Source: Flavobacterium sp.
GTDB taxonomy: Bacteria > Bacteroidota > Bacteroidia > Flavobacteriales > Flavobacteriaceae
Direction: 5' to 3'
DNA length: 12,172 nucleotides
NCBI RefSeq assembly: GCF_021151785.1
Contig: NZ_JAGKWP010000074.1
Location: forward strand, 1-12,172
Shown: in pieces, positions 6,367 to 12,172 of the stretch
Numbering within the stretch: the first letter of the stretch is position 1
How the letters are laid out: every line of letters starts with the position of its first letter
Translations under genes and position numbers: made by a program
Notes under the pieces: model-generated
Databases searched by the model: none
Told to the model about the DNA's origin: nothing
The model's input: the letters and a program-made list of their open reading frames with translations, nothing else

Positions 6367-7812
6367 ATGGTTTTAAGCAGATTTTGGTTGGTCATTTTTA
6401 TTTCTTCTATCCTATTTATCATTGTAGGTTTATTCACTTCACAATATTATTCCATTGATTATGTGTTAAATGGAAAAAAAGACGAACCCATTTTAATTGC
6501 TGAAAAATTTATAAATGAATTCCCAAAACCATTACAAGATTCAATCTTAAAAGCGGAAGAAAAAACCTTTAAAGTAAATATCGATACGTTAAATGCGGAT
6601 ACTACTTATGTTTTTAAAAACAAAACCGTAAAAATGTATAGTGGAGTACAAAAATCGGACGGATTATTACCTACTTGTAAAGCGAGTTTATTCGACATCA
6701 TTTTACCCTTAATGGCGTATTTAGCTTTCTTCTGTGGTTTAATGGAATTGCTTATCATATCAGGTGCTTCCGAGAAATTAGCCAAAAAATTAAGTCCGTT
6801 TTTTACACAAATATTTCCATCCATTCCTAAAAACCATGAATCGGTTTCTTACATGACGTTAAATTTTGCTGCTAACTTTTTGGGATTAGATTCGGCTGCA
6901 ACACCTTTCGGCTTAAAAGCCATGGAAAGTTTACAAACCTTAAACCCAGATAAAGACCGTGCTAGTGATGCACAAATCATGTTCATGTGTTTGCATGCTG
7001 CGGGTTTAACTTTAATTCCTACTTCTATCATTGGGTATAGAGCCGCCGCTAATGCTGCCAATCCAGCCGATGTAATGTTACCTTGCATCATCACTTCGTT
7101 TATTGGAACCATAGCCGCTTTATTATTGGTGGGTATTCGTCAACGAATCAACTTCAAAAGTGCCACGTTGTTAATCGGACTAATGTCCGTAATTGCCGCA
7201 ATTGTTGGACTATTGTTTTACATCAACGGTTTGAACCTTATCGAAAAAAACTTCTTTACTTCTAATTTATCAGCCATTTTGTTAATTGCTATTATTGGAT
7301 TAACATTAACCTATGCTTTCATCAAAGAGAAAAAATTTGTAGAACAAAAAACCACTATTTTCGATGCATTCGTATCAGGAGCTAAAAACGGTTTAACAAC
7401 CGGTGTTACTATTTTTCCTTATGTGTTAGGCATGTTAGCGGCTATTTCATTCTTTAGAAACAGTGGTTTGTTTGAAATGATGAGCGAAGGCATTTCGGTT
7501 ATTTTCTTAAATTTTAATGTAAGTAAAGAAATCACCGATTCCTTACCTGTAGCTATGTTGCGTCCTTTTAGTTCGAGTGGTTCGAGAGGATTTATGATTG
7601 ACGCCATGAATAACTTTGGTCCCGATTCATTAACAGGTCGTTTGAGTTCTATTTTCCAATGCAGTGCCGAAACCACGTTTTATGTAATTGCCGTCTATTT
7701 TGGAAGTATAAACGTGAAAAACACCCGATATACCTTAGCTACCATGTTACTTGTGGACTTAATTTGTGTGATTACGGCAATTGCTGTGGCAAGTTGGTTT
7801 TTTGTGAGATAA
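6367..7812 (+). CDS. SpmA/SpmB-type fusion, nucleoside recognition (gate) domain membrane protein
   Basis: A 481-residue polytopic membrane protein joining relatives of Bacillus SpmA and SpmB in one chain. Residues 6-24 are a first transmembrane helix; residues about 25-105 are a mostly polar segment. The SpmA-like part (about 106-256) carries LNFAANFLGLDSAATPFGLKAM (split 165-186) and LHAAGLTLIPTS (209-220). Two or three hydrophobic helices follow at about 265-320. The SpmB-like part (about 330-481) carries GVTIFPYVLGMLAAISFFRNSG (split 346-367), LPVAMLRPFSSSGSRG (393-408) and AETTFYVIAVYFGS (434-447). These are gate/nucleoside-recognition domains; transported substrate and role are unknown, and the sporulation name is historical since this lineage does not sporulate. 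The ATG at 6367 puts the first helix at the N-terminus. The stop abuts the next ATG with no gap. Confidence 0.88.
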   Translation: MVLSRFWLVIFISSILFIIVGLFTSQYYSIDYVLNGKKDEPILIAEKFINEFPKPLQDSILKAEEKTFKVNIDTLNADTTYVFKNKTVKMYSGVQKSDGLLPTCKASLFDIILPLMAYLAFFCGLMELLIISGASEKLAKKLSPFFTQIFPSIPKNHESVSYMTLNFAANFLGLDSAATPFGLKAMESLQTLNPDKDRASDAQIMFMCLHAAGLTLIPTSIIGYRAAANAANPADVMLPCIITSFIGTIAALLLVGIRQRINFKSATLLIGLMSVIAAIVGLLFYINGLNLIEKNFFTSNLSAILLIAIIGLTLTYAFIKEKKFVEQKTTIFDAFVSGAKNGLTTGVTIFPYVLGMLAAISFFRNSGLFEMMSEGISVIFLNFNVSKEITDSLPVAMLRPFSSSGSRGFMIDAMNNFGPDSLTGRLSSIFQCSAETTFYVIAVYFGSINVKNTRYTLATMLLVDLICVITAIAVASWFFVR

Positions 7813-8322
7813 ATGAAATCAAATTATAATTATAAATTTTACGGCGATTTTAATTCAGTTATTAAGGATAAATACTACTATGGCATCCTTTTAATGTTTT
7901 TAGTATTGTTTGCTATTTCATTTTCTATAAACAAATTTTTAGCCATTCTTACTTTTATAGTTTTAATTGGAACAATTATCTATGTTTTAAACAAATATAA
8001 ATCGGAGGAGAATTTAATCCTTTTTACAGATAAGAATATAATTCACATCAAAAATGAAACTGAAATTGAATTTGATTATAACGATGTAATTAAAGTTGAA
8101 TATCATTTTCCCTTTAAACATCAATCTTACGTTAATCTGATACTTTCAAATCAGAAGTTAAAATTCACCTTAGAATCTAAAATTAAAAGTGATTATAAAT
8201 ACTCTAATTTGAACGAGCTTTTATTAGACAAAAATAAAACAATAGAAATACTTGAATTTGTTTCTTTCGAAAAATATAAATATTTCCTTCATGAAGGAAT
8301 CGTTAGAAAAGTTCAAATTTAG
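7813..8322 (+). CDS. Unknown two-helix membrane protein with a possible bacterial PH-like domain
   Basis: Product not recognised. The 169-residue protein has two closely spaced hydrophobic segments, about residues 22-39 (YYGILLMFLVLFAISFSI) and 43-59 (LAILTFIVLIGTIIYVL), forming a likely membrane hairpin. A hydrophilic, beta-looking region of about 105 residues follows (LILFTDKNIIHIKNETEIEFDYNDV split across 68-92; then VEYHFPFKHQSYVNLILSNQ). Two hydrophobic helices followed by a small beta domain resembles membrane proteins with bacterial PH-like (bPH) domains; this is an architectural guess only. Its ATG directly follows the stop of the SpmA/SpmB-type gene, so the two are probably co-transcribed and translationally coupled. 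It is richer in A and T, Lys, Asn and Ile than its neighbours, suggesting a fast-evolving or recently acquired gene. Confidence 0.75.
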   Translation: MKSNYNYKFYGDFNSVIKDKYYYGILLMFLVLFAISFSINKFLAILTFIVLIGTIIYVLNKYKSEENLILFTDKNIIHIKNETEIEFDYNDVIKVEYHFPFKHQSYVNLILSNQKLKFTLESKIKSDYKYSNLNELLLDKNKTIEILEFVSFEKYKYFLHEGIVRKVQI

Positions 8323-8376
8323 CAAATGACTATACCTAATAACCAAATTTCCTTTTTCTATACCATCAATATTTGT

Positions 8377-8384
8377 TAACTTTA
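8377..8384 (+). promoter_or_regulatory. Possible -7 box for the fumarase gene
   Basis: TAACTTTA is one base from TAnnTTTG and would give a leader of roughly 15 nt before the ATG at 8406. No TTG at 17-23 bases upstream is seen. The 83-base gap from the previous stop holds no terminator, so read-through from the upstream gene is equally possible. Confidence 0.35.
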
Positions 8385-8405
8385 CATTTCAAAACACACA
8401 AAACA

Positions 8406-10013
8406 ATGGATTTTATATACCAAGACCCGTATCCTATTTTAAAAGACGATACAGCATACAAAAAATTAACTTCTGATTACGTTAAAGTAGAACTATTAGG
8501 AGACAGAGAGATCTTAATCGTAGATCCAAAAGGTTTAGAATTACTTGCCGAAGAAGCCATGAAAGACGTTTCTTTTATGTTACGTGCTTCGCATCTTGAA
8601 AAATTAAGAAAAATTATTGACGATCCAGAAGCTACAGACAACGACCGTTTTGTAGCGTATAACTTATTACAAAACGCGGTAGTAGCCGTTGAAGGCGAAT
8701 TACCTTCTTGTCAAGATACTGGAACAGCTATTGTAATGGCTAAAAAAGGAGAGAATGTTTATACTGGTGTGGACGATGGAGAATGGTTGTCTAAAGGTAT
8801 TTTCAATACGTATCAAAATAGAAATTTACGTTATTCGCAAATTGTTCCTATTTCGATGTTTGAAGAAAAAAACTCGGGTTCAAACTTGCCTGCACAAATT
8901 GATATTTATGCTAAAAAAGGAAGTTCGTATGAGTTTTTATTTTTAGCTAAAGGGGGTGGTTCAGCGAATAAAACCTTCTTATACCAGAAAACAAAATCGT
9001 TATTAAACGAAAAATCATTAGACGCTTTTATCCGTGAACGCATCATGGATTTAGGAACCGCGGCTTGTCCGCCATACCACTTAGCAATCGTAATTGGTGG
9101 TACTTCGGCAGAAGCTAATTTAGCGGCTGTTAAAAAAGCTTCGGCAGGGTATTACGACAACTTACCTACTTCGGGTAACATGGCAGGTCAAGCTTTTCGT
9201 GATTTAGAGTGGGAAAAACGCGTACAAGAAATTTGTCAAGAAAGTTCCATTGGTGCCCAATTTGGAGGTAAATATTTAACGCACGATGTACGTGTCATTC
9301 GTTTACCAAGACATGCCGCTTCGTGTCCGGTTGGAATGGGTGTTTCGTGTTCGGCAGATCGAAACATCAAAGGAAAAATTACAAAAGACGGTATTTTCTT
9401 AGAGCAATTAGAAACTAATCCGAAACAGTTTTTACCTGAAACTGCTCCACATTTAGAACCAGCCATTGAAATTGACTTAAATCGTCCGATGAAAGAAGTA
9501 TTGGCTGAATTATCGAACTATCCTATCAAAACGCGTTTAAAATTAAATGGCACATTGATTGTAGCTCGTGATATTGCGCACGCTAAAATTAAAGAATTGT
9601 TAGACGCCGGACAACCGATGCCTGAGTATTTCAAAAATCACCCTGTGTATTATGCCGGACCAGCAAAAACGCCAGACGGAATGCCTTCAGGAAGTTTTGG
9701 ACCAACTACAGCTGGACGTATGGACGTTTATGTAGACGAATTCCAAGCCGCTGGCGGAAGTATGATTATGTTAGCCAAAGGAAACCGTAGTGCTGATGTA
9801 ATGAATGCTTGTAACAAATACGGAGGATTTTATTTAGGATCTATTGGAGGACCAGCAGCCATTTTAGCGAAAGAAAATATCTTATCGGTTGAAGTGGTTG
9901 ATTTCCCTGAATTAGGAATGGAAGCCGTTCGCAAAATTGAAGTAAAAGATTTCCCTGCTTTCATTATTACAGATGACAAAGGAAATGATTTCTTTTCGGC
10001 ATTAAGTCATTAA
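8406..10013 (+). CDS. fumA: Class I fumarate hydratase ([4Fe-4S])
   Basis: This enzyme interconverts fumarate and L-malate in the TCA cycle. The 535-residue chain carries the alpha and beta regions of iron-sulfur-dependent hydro-lyases fused, as in FumA/FumB. Cluster ligands are Cys102 (ELPSCQDTGTA), Cys221 (GTAACPPYHLAIVIGG) and Cys315 (GMGVSCSADRN). Their spacing of 119 and 94 residues equals, from memory, that of the Leishmania class I fumarase cysteines. GGTSAEANLA (231-240) and the C-terminal PSGSFGPTTAGRMD (427-440) and LGSIGGPAA (477-485) motifs are intact. An in-frame TTG at 8373 would add 11 residues, but the conserved start MDFIYQDPYPILKD at 8406 is preferred. The cluster makes this class oxygen-sensitive. 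It would also take up fumarate released by tyrosine breakdown. A terminator follows 20 bases after the stop. Confidence 0.95.
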   Translation: MDFIYQDPYPILKDDTAYKKLTSDYVKVELLGDREILIVDPKGLELLAEEAMKDVSFMLRASHLEKLRKIIDDPEATDNDRFVAYNLLQNAVVAVEGELPSCQDTGTAIVMAKKGENVYTGVDDGEWLSKGIFNTYQNRNLRYSQIVPISMFEEKNSGSNLPAQIDIYAKKGSSYEFLFLAKGGGSANKTFLYQKTKSLLNEKSLDAFIRERIMDLGTAACPPYHLAIVIGGTSAEANLAAVKKASAGYYDNLPTSGNMAGQAFRDLEWEKRVQEICQESSIGAQFGGKYLTHDVRVIRLPRHAASCPVGMGVSCSADRNIKGKITKDGIFLEQLETNPKQFLPETAPHLEPAIEIDLNRPMKEVLAELSNYPIKTRLKLNGTLIVARDIAHAKIKELLDAGQPMPEYFKNHPVYYAGPAKTPDGMPSGSFGPTTAGRMDVYVDEFQAAGGSMIMLAKGNRSADVMNACNKYGGFYLGSIGGPAAILAKENILSVEVVDFPELGMEAVRKIEVKDFPAFIITDDKGNDFFSALSH

Positions 10014-10032
10014 GAATTTATAAATAAAACAT

Positions 10033-10068
10033 AAAAAACCTGTAAGCATTTCTACTTACAGGTTTTTT
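10033..10068. terminator. Intrinsic terminator after fumarase, possibly bidirectional
   Basis: AAAAAACCTGTAAG (10033-10046) pairs perfectly with CTTACAGGTTTTTT (10055-10068) around an 8-base loop. With T-runs on the 3' side of either strand, it can end fumarase transcripts and also leftward transcripts from the methyltransferase gene, whose stop is about 120 bases away. No other terminator is seen in that gap. Confidence 0.88.
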
Positions 10069-10117
10069 TATTTTGTTATCAAGCTGCGTTCGTTTTCAAC
10101 TTCTCGCAAAATATTTA

Positions 10118-10142
10118 ATTTCTGAAACAAGTTCAGAATGAC
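10118..10142. repeat. Short palindromic intergenic sequence, candidate interspersed repeat
   Basis: TCTGAA (10121-10126) and TTCAGA (10132-10137) form a 6-bp palindrome with a 5-base loop, followed by ATGACA. On the minus strand it reads TGTCATTCTGAACTTGTTTC and then AGA. From memory, sequences of this form recur between genes in many Bacteroidota genomes. Only one copy occurs here, so the repeat status is recalled and not shown. Confidence 0.4.
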
Positions 10143-10186
10143 AAACTTTACCTGAAAAACTAAACACTAAAAACAGATGACTAATT

Positions 10187-11350
10187 CTACTCTACATATA
10201 ACACTAATCCTTTTAAGTAATGTCCTTCGGGATGGTAAATATTTGTTGGGTGATCTGGGCCTTGTTCTAATTTGTGTAACACTCGAATGGTTCTGCCTGT
10301 TTCAATGGCTGCAGCAGCAACCGTATTATAAAACAACACATCGTCTATTACTTGTGAGCAAGAAAAAGTAAATAAAATTCCTTTGGGTGCTAATGCTTTT
10401 AATCCCGCAATATTTAATCGTTTATACGCTTGCGTAGCTGTGTGTTTGCTTTTAATACTTTTTGCAAAAGCCGGTGGGTCTAATACAATCACATCATAAA
10501 TTTGATGGTTTTCCTTCATAAAGTTGAACACATCGTCTGCTACCGCTTTGTGATTGGCGTTTGGAAAGTTAAGTTCCATGTTTTTTGCAGCTAAATCCAC
10601 TGCTTTTTGAGAAATATCCACTGATGTAACTAATTCAGCTCCTGAACTCATTGCGTAAATTGAAAATCCGCCTGTATAACAAAACGTATTCAATACTTTT
10701 TTACCTTTTGAAAATTCACCTAATAACTTTCGGTTTTCACGCTGGTCTAAGAAGAAACCTGTTTTTTGTCCTTCTACCCAATTTACCGAAAACAAAATAT
10801 TATTCTCTTTTGCAATGGTCTCTTCCTTATTCCCAAATAAAAAATAATCGGTACCCGTATTGGGTAAAGTTCCTGAACTTTTACAATAAATAGTTTCACA
10901 ATAATCAGGAAATGAATGCTGTATCGCTTTTGCAATTTCTTGCACTGCATAATAAATTCCAGATGAGTGTGCTTGAATCACCCAATTTTTATCATAATAA
11001 TCGATGATTAATCCTGATATTCCGTCGCCTTCACCATGAATCACACGAAAAGCATTGGTTACTTCTATATTCAATAACTTTACACGCAATTCCCAAGCCG
11101 ATTGTAATTTTTCGGTCCAAAAGTTCTCAGAAAAAGTTTCCTCACCAAAAGTTAGTAATCGAACAACAATACTTCCTTTATCACTGAAATAACCTGTTCC
11201 TAAATGTTGTTTTTGCGCGTCAACTACATCTACCATTTCCCCATCGTTTAATTCTTGGGTTACACCATAAACCGCACCACTGAAAATCCAAGGATGACGA
11301 CGTTGGATAGATTTTTCTTTACCTTTTTTTAAAATTACTTTTGGGAACAT
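10187..11350 (-). CDS. rlmI: RlmI-type 23S rRNA (cytosine-5) methyltransferase
   Basis: A 387-residue class I SAM-dependent RNA methyltransferase of the RlmI family; E. coli RlmI makes m5C1962 in 23S rRNA. An N-terminal PUA domain (about 3-75: VILKKGKEKSIQRRHPWIFSGA split 5-26, then GSIVVRLL) is followed by a linking domain with GDGISGLIIDYY (108-119) and QKTGFFLDQREN (195-206). The Rossmann-fold catalytic domain has SAM motif I VLNTFCYTGGFS (219-230), an acidic motif TSVDIS (242-247), DPPAF (291-295) and TFSCS (328-332), with Cys331 the likely catalytic residue. The C-terminal DHPTNIYHPEGHYLKG (366-381) matches the family end. The ATG at 11350 precedes MFPKVILKKG. It is the second gene of a leftward pair, 92 bases after scoB, with an inverted repeat in the gap. 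The exact target base is inferred from the family. Confidence 0.9.
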   Translation of the reverse strand: MFPKVILKKGKEKSIQRRHPWIFSGAVYGVTQELNDGEMVDVVDAQKQHLGTGYFSDKGSIVVRLLTFGEETFSENFWTEKLQSAWELRVKLLNIEVTNAFRVIHGEGDGISGLIIDYYDKNWVIQAHSSGIYYAVQEIAKAIQHSFPDYCETIYCKSSGTLPNTGTDYFLFGNKEETIAKENNILFSVNWVEGQKTGFFLDQRENRKLLGEFSKGKKVLNTFCYTGGFSIYAMSSGAELVTSVDISQKAVDLAAKNMELNFPNANHKAVADDVFNFMKENHQIYDVIVLDPPAFAKSIKSKHTATQAYKRLNIAGLKALAPKGILFTFSCSQVIDDVLFYNTVAAAAIETGRTIRVLHKLEQGPDHPTNIYHPEGHYLKGLVLYVE

Positions 11351-11352
11351 AT

Positions 11353-11440
11353 ATTGATTTGAAAATGAAAAAATTTGAAAATTTGAAAATGTAACTAACC
11401 AAGTATCACATTTTCAAATTCTCAAATCTTCAAATTGATT
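11353..11440. repeat. ATTTGAAA repeats forming a long inverted repeat between scoB and rlmI
   Basis: AATTTGAAAATGT (11380-11392) is a perfect inverted match to ACATTTTCAAATT (11408-11420) across a 15-base loop, and pairing continues imperfectly outward for about ten more bases. The arms are made of reiterated ATTTGAAA-like units. On the minus strand the hairpin is followed by a run of six T, so it could act as an AT-rich terminator or attenuator after scoB. It lies entirely between the scoB stop and the rlmI start. Confidence 0.7.
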
Positions 11441-11442
11441 AA

Positions 11443-12099
11443 TTAAAATTGCATTTCCGGAATATCACCTTCAATGATTAATTCGGCTTCTGTTGCTTTG
11501 ATGATTTCTTCAACTGAAACACCCGGTGCACGTTCTAATAATTTAAAACCTTTAGGGGTTACTTCCAAAACAGCCAATTCAGTTACTACTTTTTTCACAC
11601 AACCTACGCCAGTTAACGGTAACGTACATCTTTTAAGAATTTTAGATTCCCCTGCTTTATTCACGTGCATCATGGCCACAATAATATTTTCTGCGGAAGC
11701 CACTAAATCCATGGCACCACCCATACCTTTTACCATTTTTCCTGGGATTTTCCAGTTGGCAATATCGCCGTTTTCTGAAACTTCCATAGCACCTAAAATG
11801 GTTAAATCAACTTTTTGAGCACGAATCATTCCGAAGCTAAACGCCGAGTCGAAAAAACTTGCGCCTGGTAAAGTTGTGATGGTTTGTTTACCTGCATTAA
11901 TAATGTCCGCATCTTCTTCTCCTTCAAAAGGGAAAGGTCCCATGCCTAAAACACCATTTTCTGATTGAAATTCAACCGATATATCTTCACGCACAAAATT
12001 AGCCACTAAAGTAGGAATACCGATTCCTAAATTTACATAGTAACCATCTTTTACTTCTTGTGCAATACGTTTTGCTATTTGATTTTTATCTAAAGCCAT
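11443..12099 (-). CDS. scoB: Succinyl-CoA:3-ketoacid CoA-transferase subunit B
   Basis: The beta subunit of the enzyme that moves CoA from succinyl-CoA to acetoacetate, giving acetoacetyl-CoA and succinate. The 218 residues fit the bacterial ScoB size. Visible motifs are YYVNLGIGIPTLVANF (20-35), the catalytic Glu47 in FQSENGVLGMGPFP (44-57), the GASFFDSAFSFGMIR segment, KMVKGMGGAMDLV and the C-terminal EVTPKGFKLLERAPGVS. It needs the alpha subunit ScoA, normally encoded just upstream, which would be beyond the right edge of the window on the minus strand. The ATG at 12099 yields the family start MALDKNQIAKRIAQEV. Acetoacetate from tyrosine or leucine breakdown is its natural substrate, which links it functionally to hppD in this window. 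rlmI follows 92 bases downstream. Confidence 0.95.
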   Translation of the reverse strand: MALDKNQIAKRIAQEVKDGYYVNLGIGIPTLVANFVREDISVEFQSENGVLGMGPFPFEGEEDADIINAGKQTITTLPGASFFDSAFSFGMIRAQKVDLTILGAMEVSENGDIANWKIPGKMVKGMGGAMDLVASAENIIVAMMHVNKAGESKILKRCTLPLTGVGCVKKVVTELAVLEVTPKGFKLLERAPGVSVEEIIKATEAELIIEGDIPEMQF

Positions 12100-12104
12100 A
12101 TATT

Positions 12105-12136
12105 ATTTGATGATTTGAAAATTTGATGATTTGAAA
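12105..12136. repeat. Perfect 16-bp tandem duplication upstream of scoB
   Basis: ATTTGATGATTTGAAA occurs at 12105-12120 and again, identically, at 12121-12136. It is built from the same ATTTGA(A) units as the inverted repeat on the other side of scoB and lies 6 bases before the scoB start codon, in the probable scoA-scoB spacer. The remaining bases to the window end hold only a 6-bp CTTCTT/AAGAAG hairpin. Confidence 0.8.
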
Positions 12137-12172
12137 ATTACCTTCTTTTTGAAGAAGATATGATTTTAGAAA

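Noticed and set aside
6267..6458. 63-codon ORF upstream of the SpmA/SpmB-type gene
   Set aside because: It crosses the hairpin element and then overlaps the start of the real gene in another frame; it has no recognisable protein character.
6367..7812. Reading the SpmA/SpmB-type gene as evidence of sporulation
   Set aside because: These gate-domain proteins are widespread in non-sporulating bacteria; the rest of the window is clearly flavobacterial.
8373..8405. Upstream TTG start for fumarase
   Set aside because: The added 11 residues cover the likely promoter and leader, while the ATG at 8406 gives the family's usual N-terminus.
10177..11818. Plus-strand ORFs at 10177-10371, 10651-10893 and 11474-11818
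   Set aside because: They are antisense shadows of rlmI and scoB, which have complete family motifs on the minus strand.
12105..12136. CRISPR-like array at the tandem repeat
   Set aside because: There are only two directly adjacent 16-bp copies, with no spacers and no cas genes.
12100..12172. C-terminus of scoA at the right edge
   Set aside because: On the minus strand a frame ending in Lys-Arg-Arg-stop can be read near 12139-12172, but it is too short to tell from chance, so it is not annotated.

Overview
The window comes from an AT-rich member of the Bacteroidota, most likely a Flavobacteriaceae close to Flavobacterium. Three things point there: the protein sequences, promoter-like TAnnTTTG boxes in place of the usual -10 hexamer, and A-rich translation starts that mostly lack a Shine-Dalgarno sequence. 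It is largely chromosomal housekeeping DNA with no phage, transposase, CRISPR, tRNA or rRNA.

Left part (1-1593): the nearly complete 3' portion of hppD (4-hydroxyphenylpyruvate dioxygenase), closed by an intrinsic terminator. A 439-base gene-free stretch follows. Its first half is very AT-rich and featureless. Its second half holds a promoter-like box, a 5' hairpin and a strong terminator, which together look like a small structured RNA or leader of about 110 nt. A second promoter, whose -33 element lies inside that terminator, drives the next operon.

Operon 1 (1594-6227, +): an exported DUF3108 protein, tryptophan 2,3-dioxygenase, a MepM-like M23 lipoprotein peptidase (TTG start with a rare strong Shine-Dalgarno; one zinc-ligand His replaced by Cys) and glucose-6-phosphate isomerase. 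Spacings are 7, 22 and 2 nt, and an intrinsic terminator ends the unit.

Middle (6228-10068, +): an intergenic element with a long hairpin that resembles a Flavobacterium interspersed repeat. It is followed by a fused SpmA/SpmB-type (nucleoside recognition/gate) membrane protein, a directly abutting two-helix membrane protein of unknown function, and a class I [4Fe-4S] fumarase. A hairpin with A- and T-tracts ends this set and could serve both strands.

Right part (10069-12172, -): scoB (succinyl-CoA:3-ketoacid CoA-transferase subunit B) followed by an RlmI-type 23S rRNA methyltransferase. ATTTGAAA-type repeats sit on both sides of scoB: an inverted repeat downstream and a perfect 16-bp tandem duplication upstream.

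Metabolically, HppD starts the homogentisate route, whose end products are fumarate and acetoacetate. Fumarase and ScoAB are the enzymes that would take up those two products, although here they lie in separate transcription units. No wholly new multi-gene system is visible. The most interesting items are the candidate small RNA, the His-to-Cys peptidase, the SpmA/SpmB fusion with its unknown partner, and the intergenic repeats.
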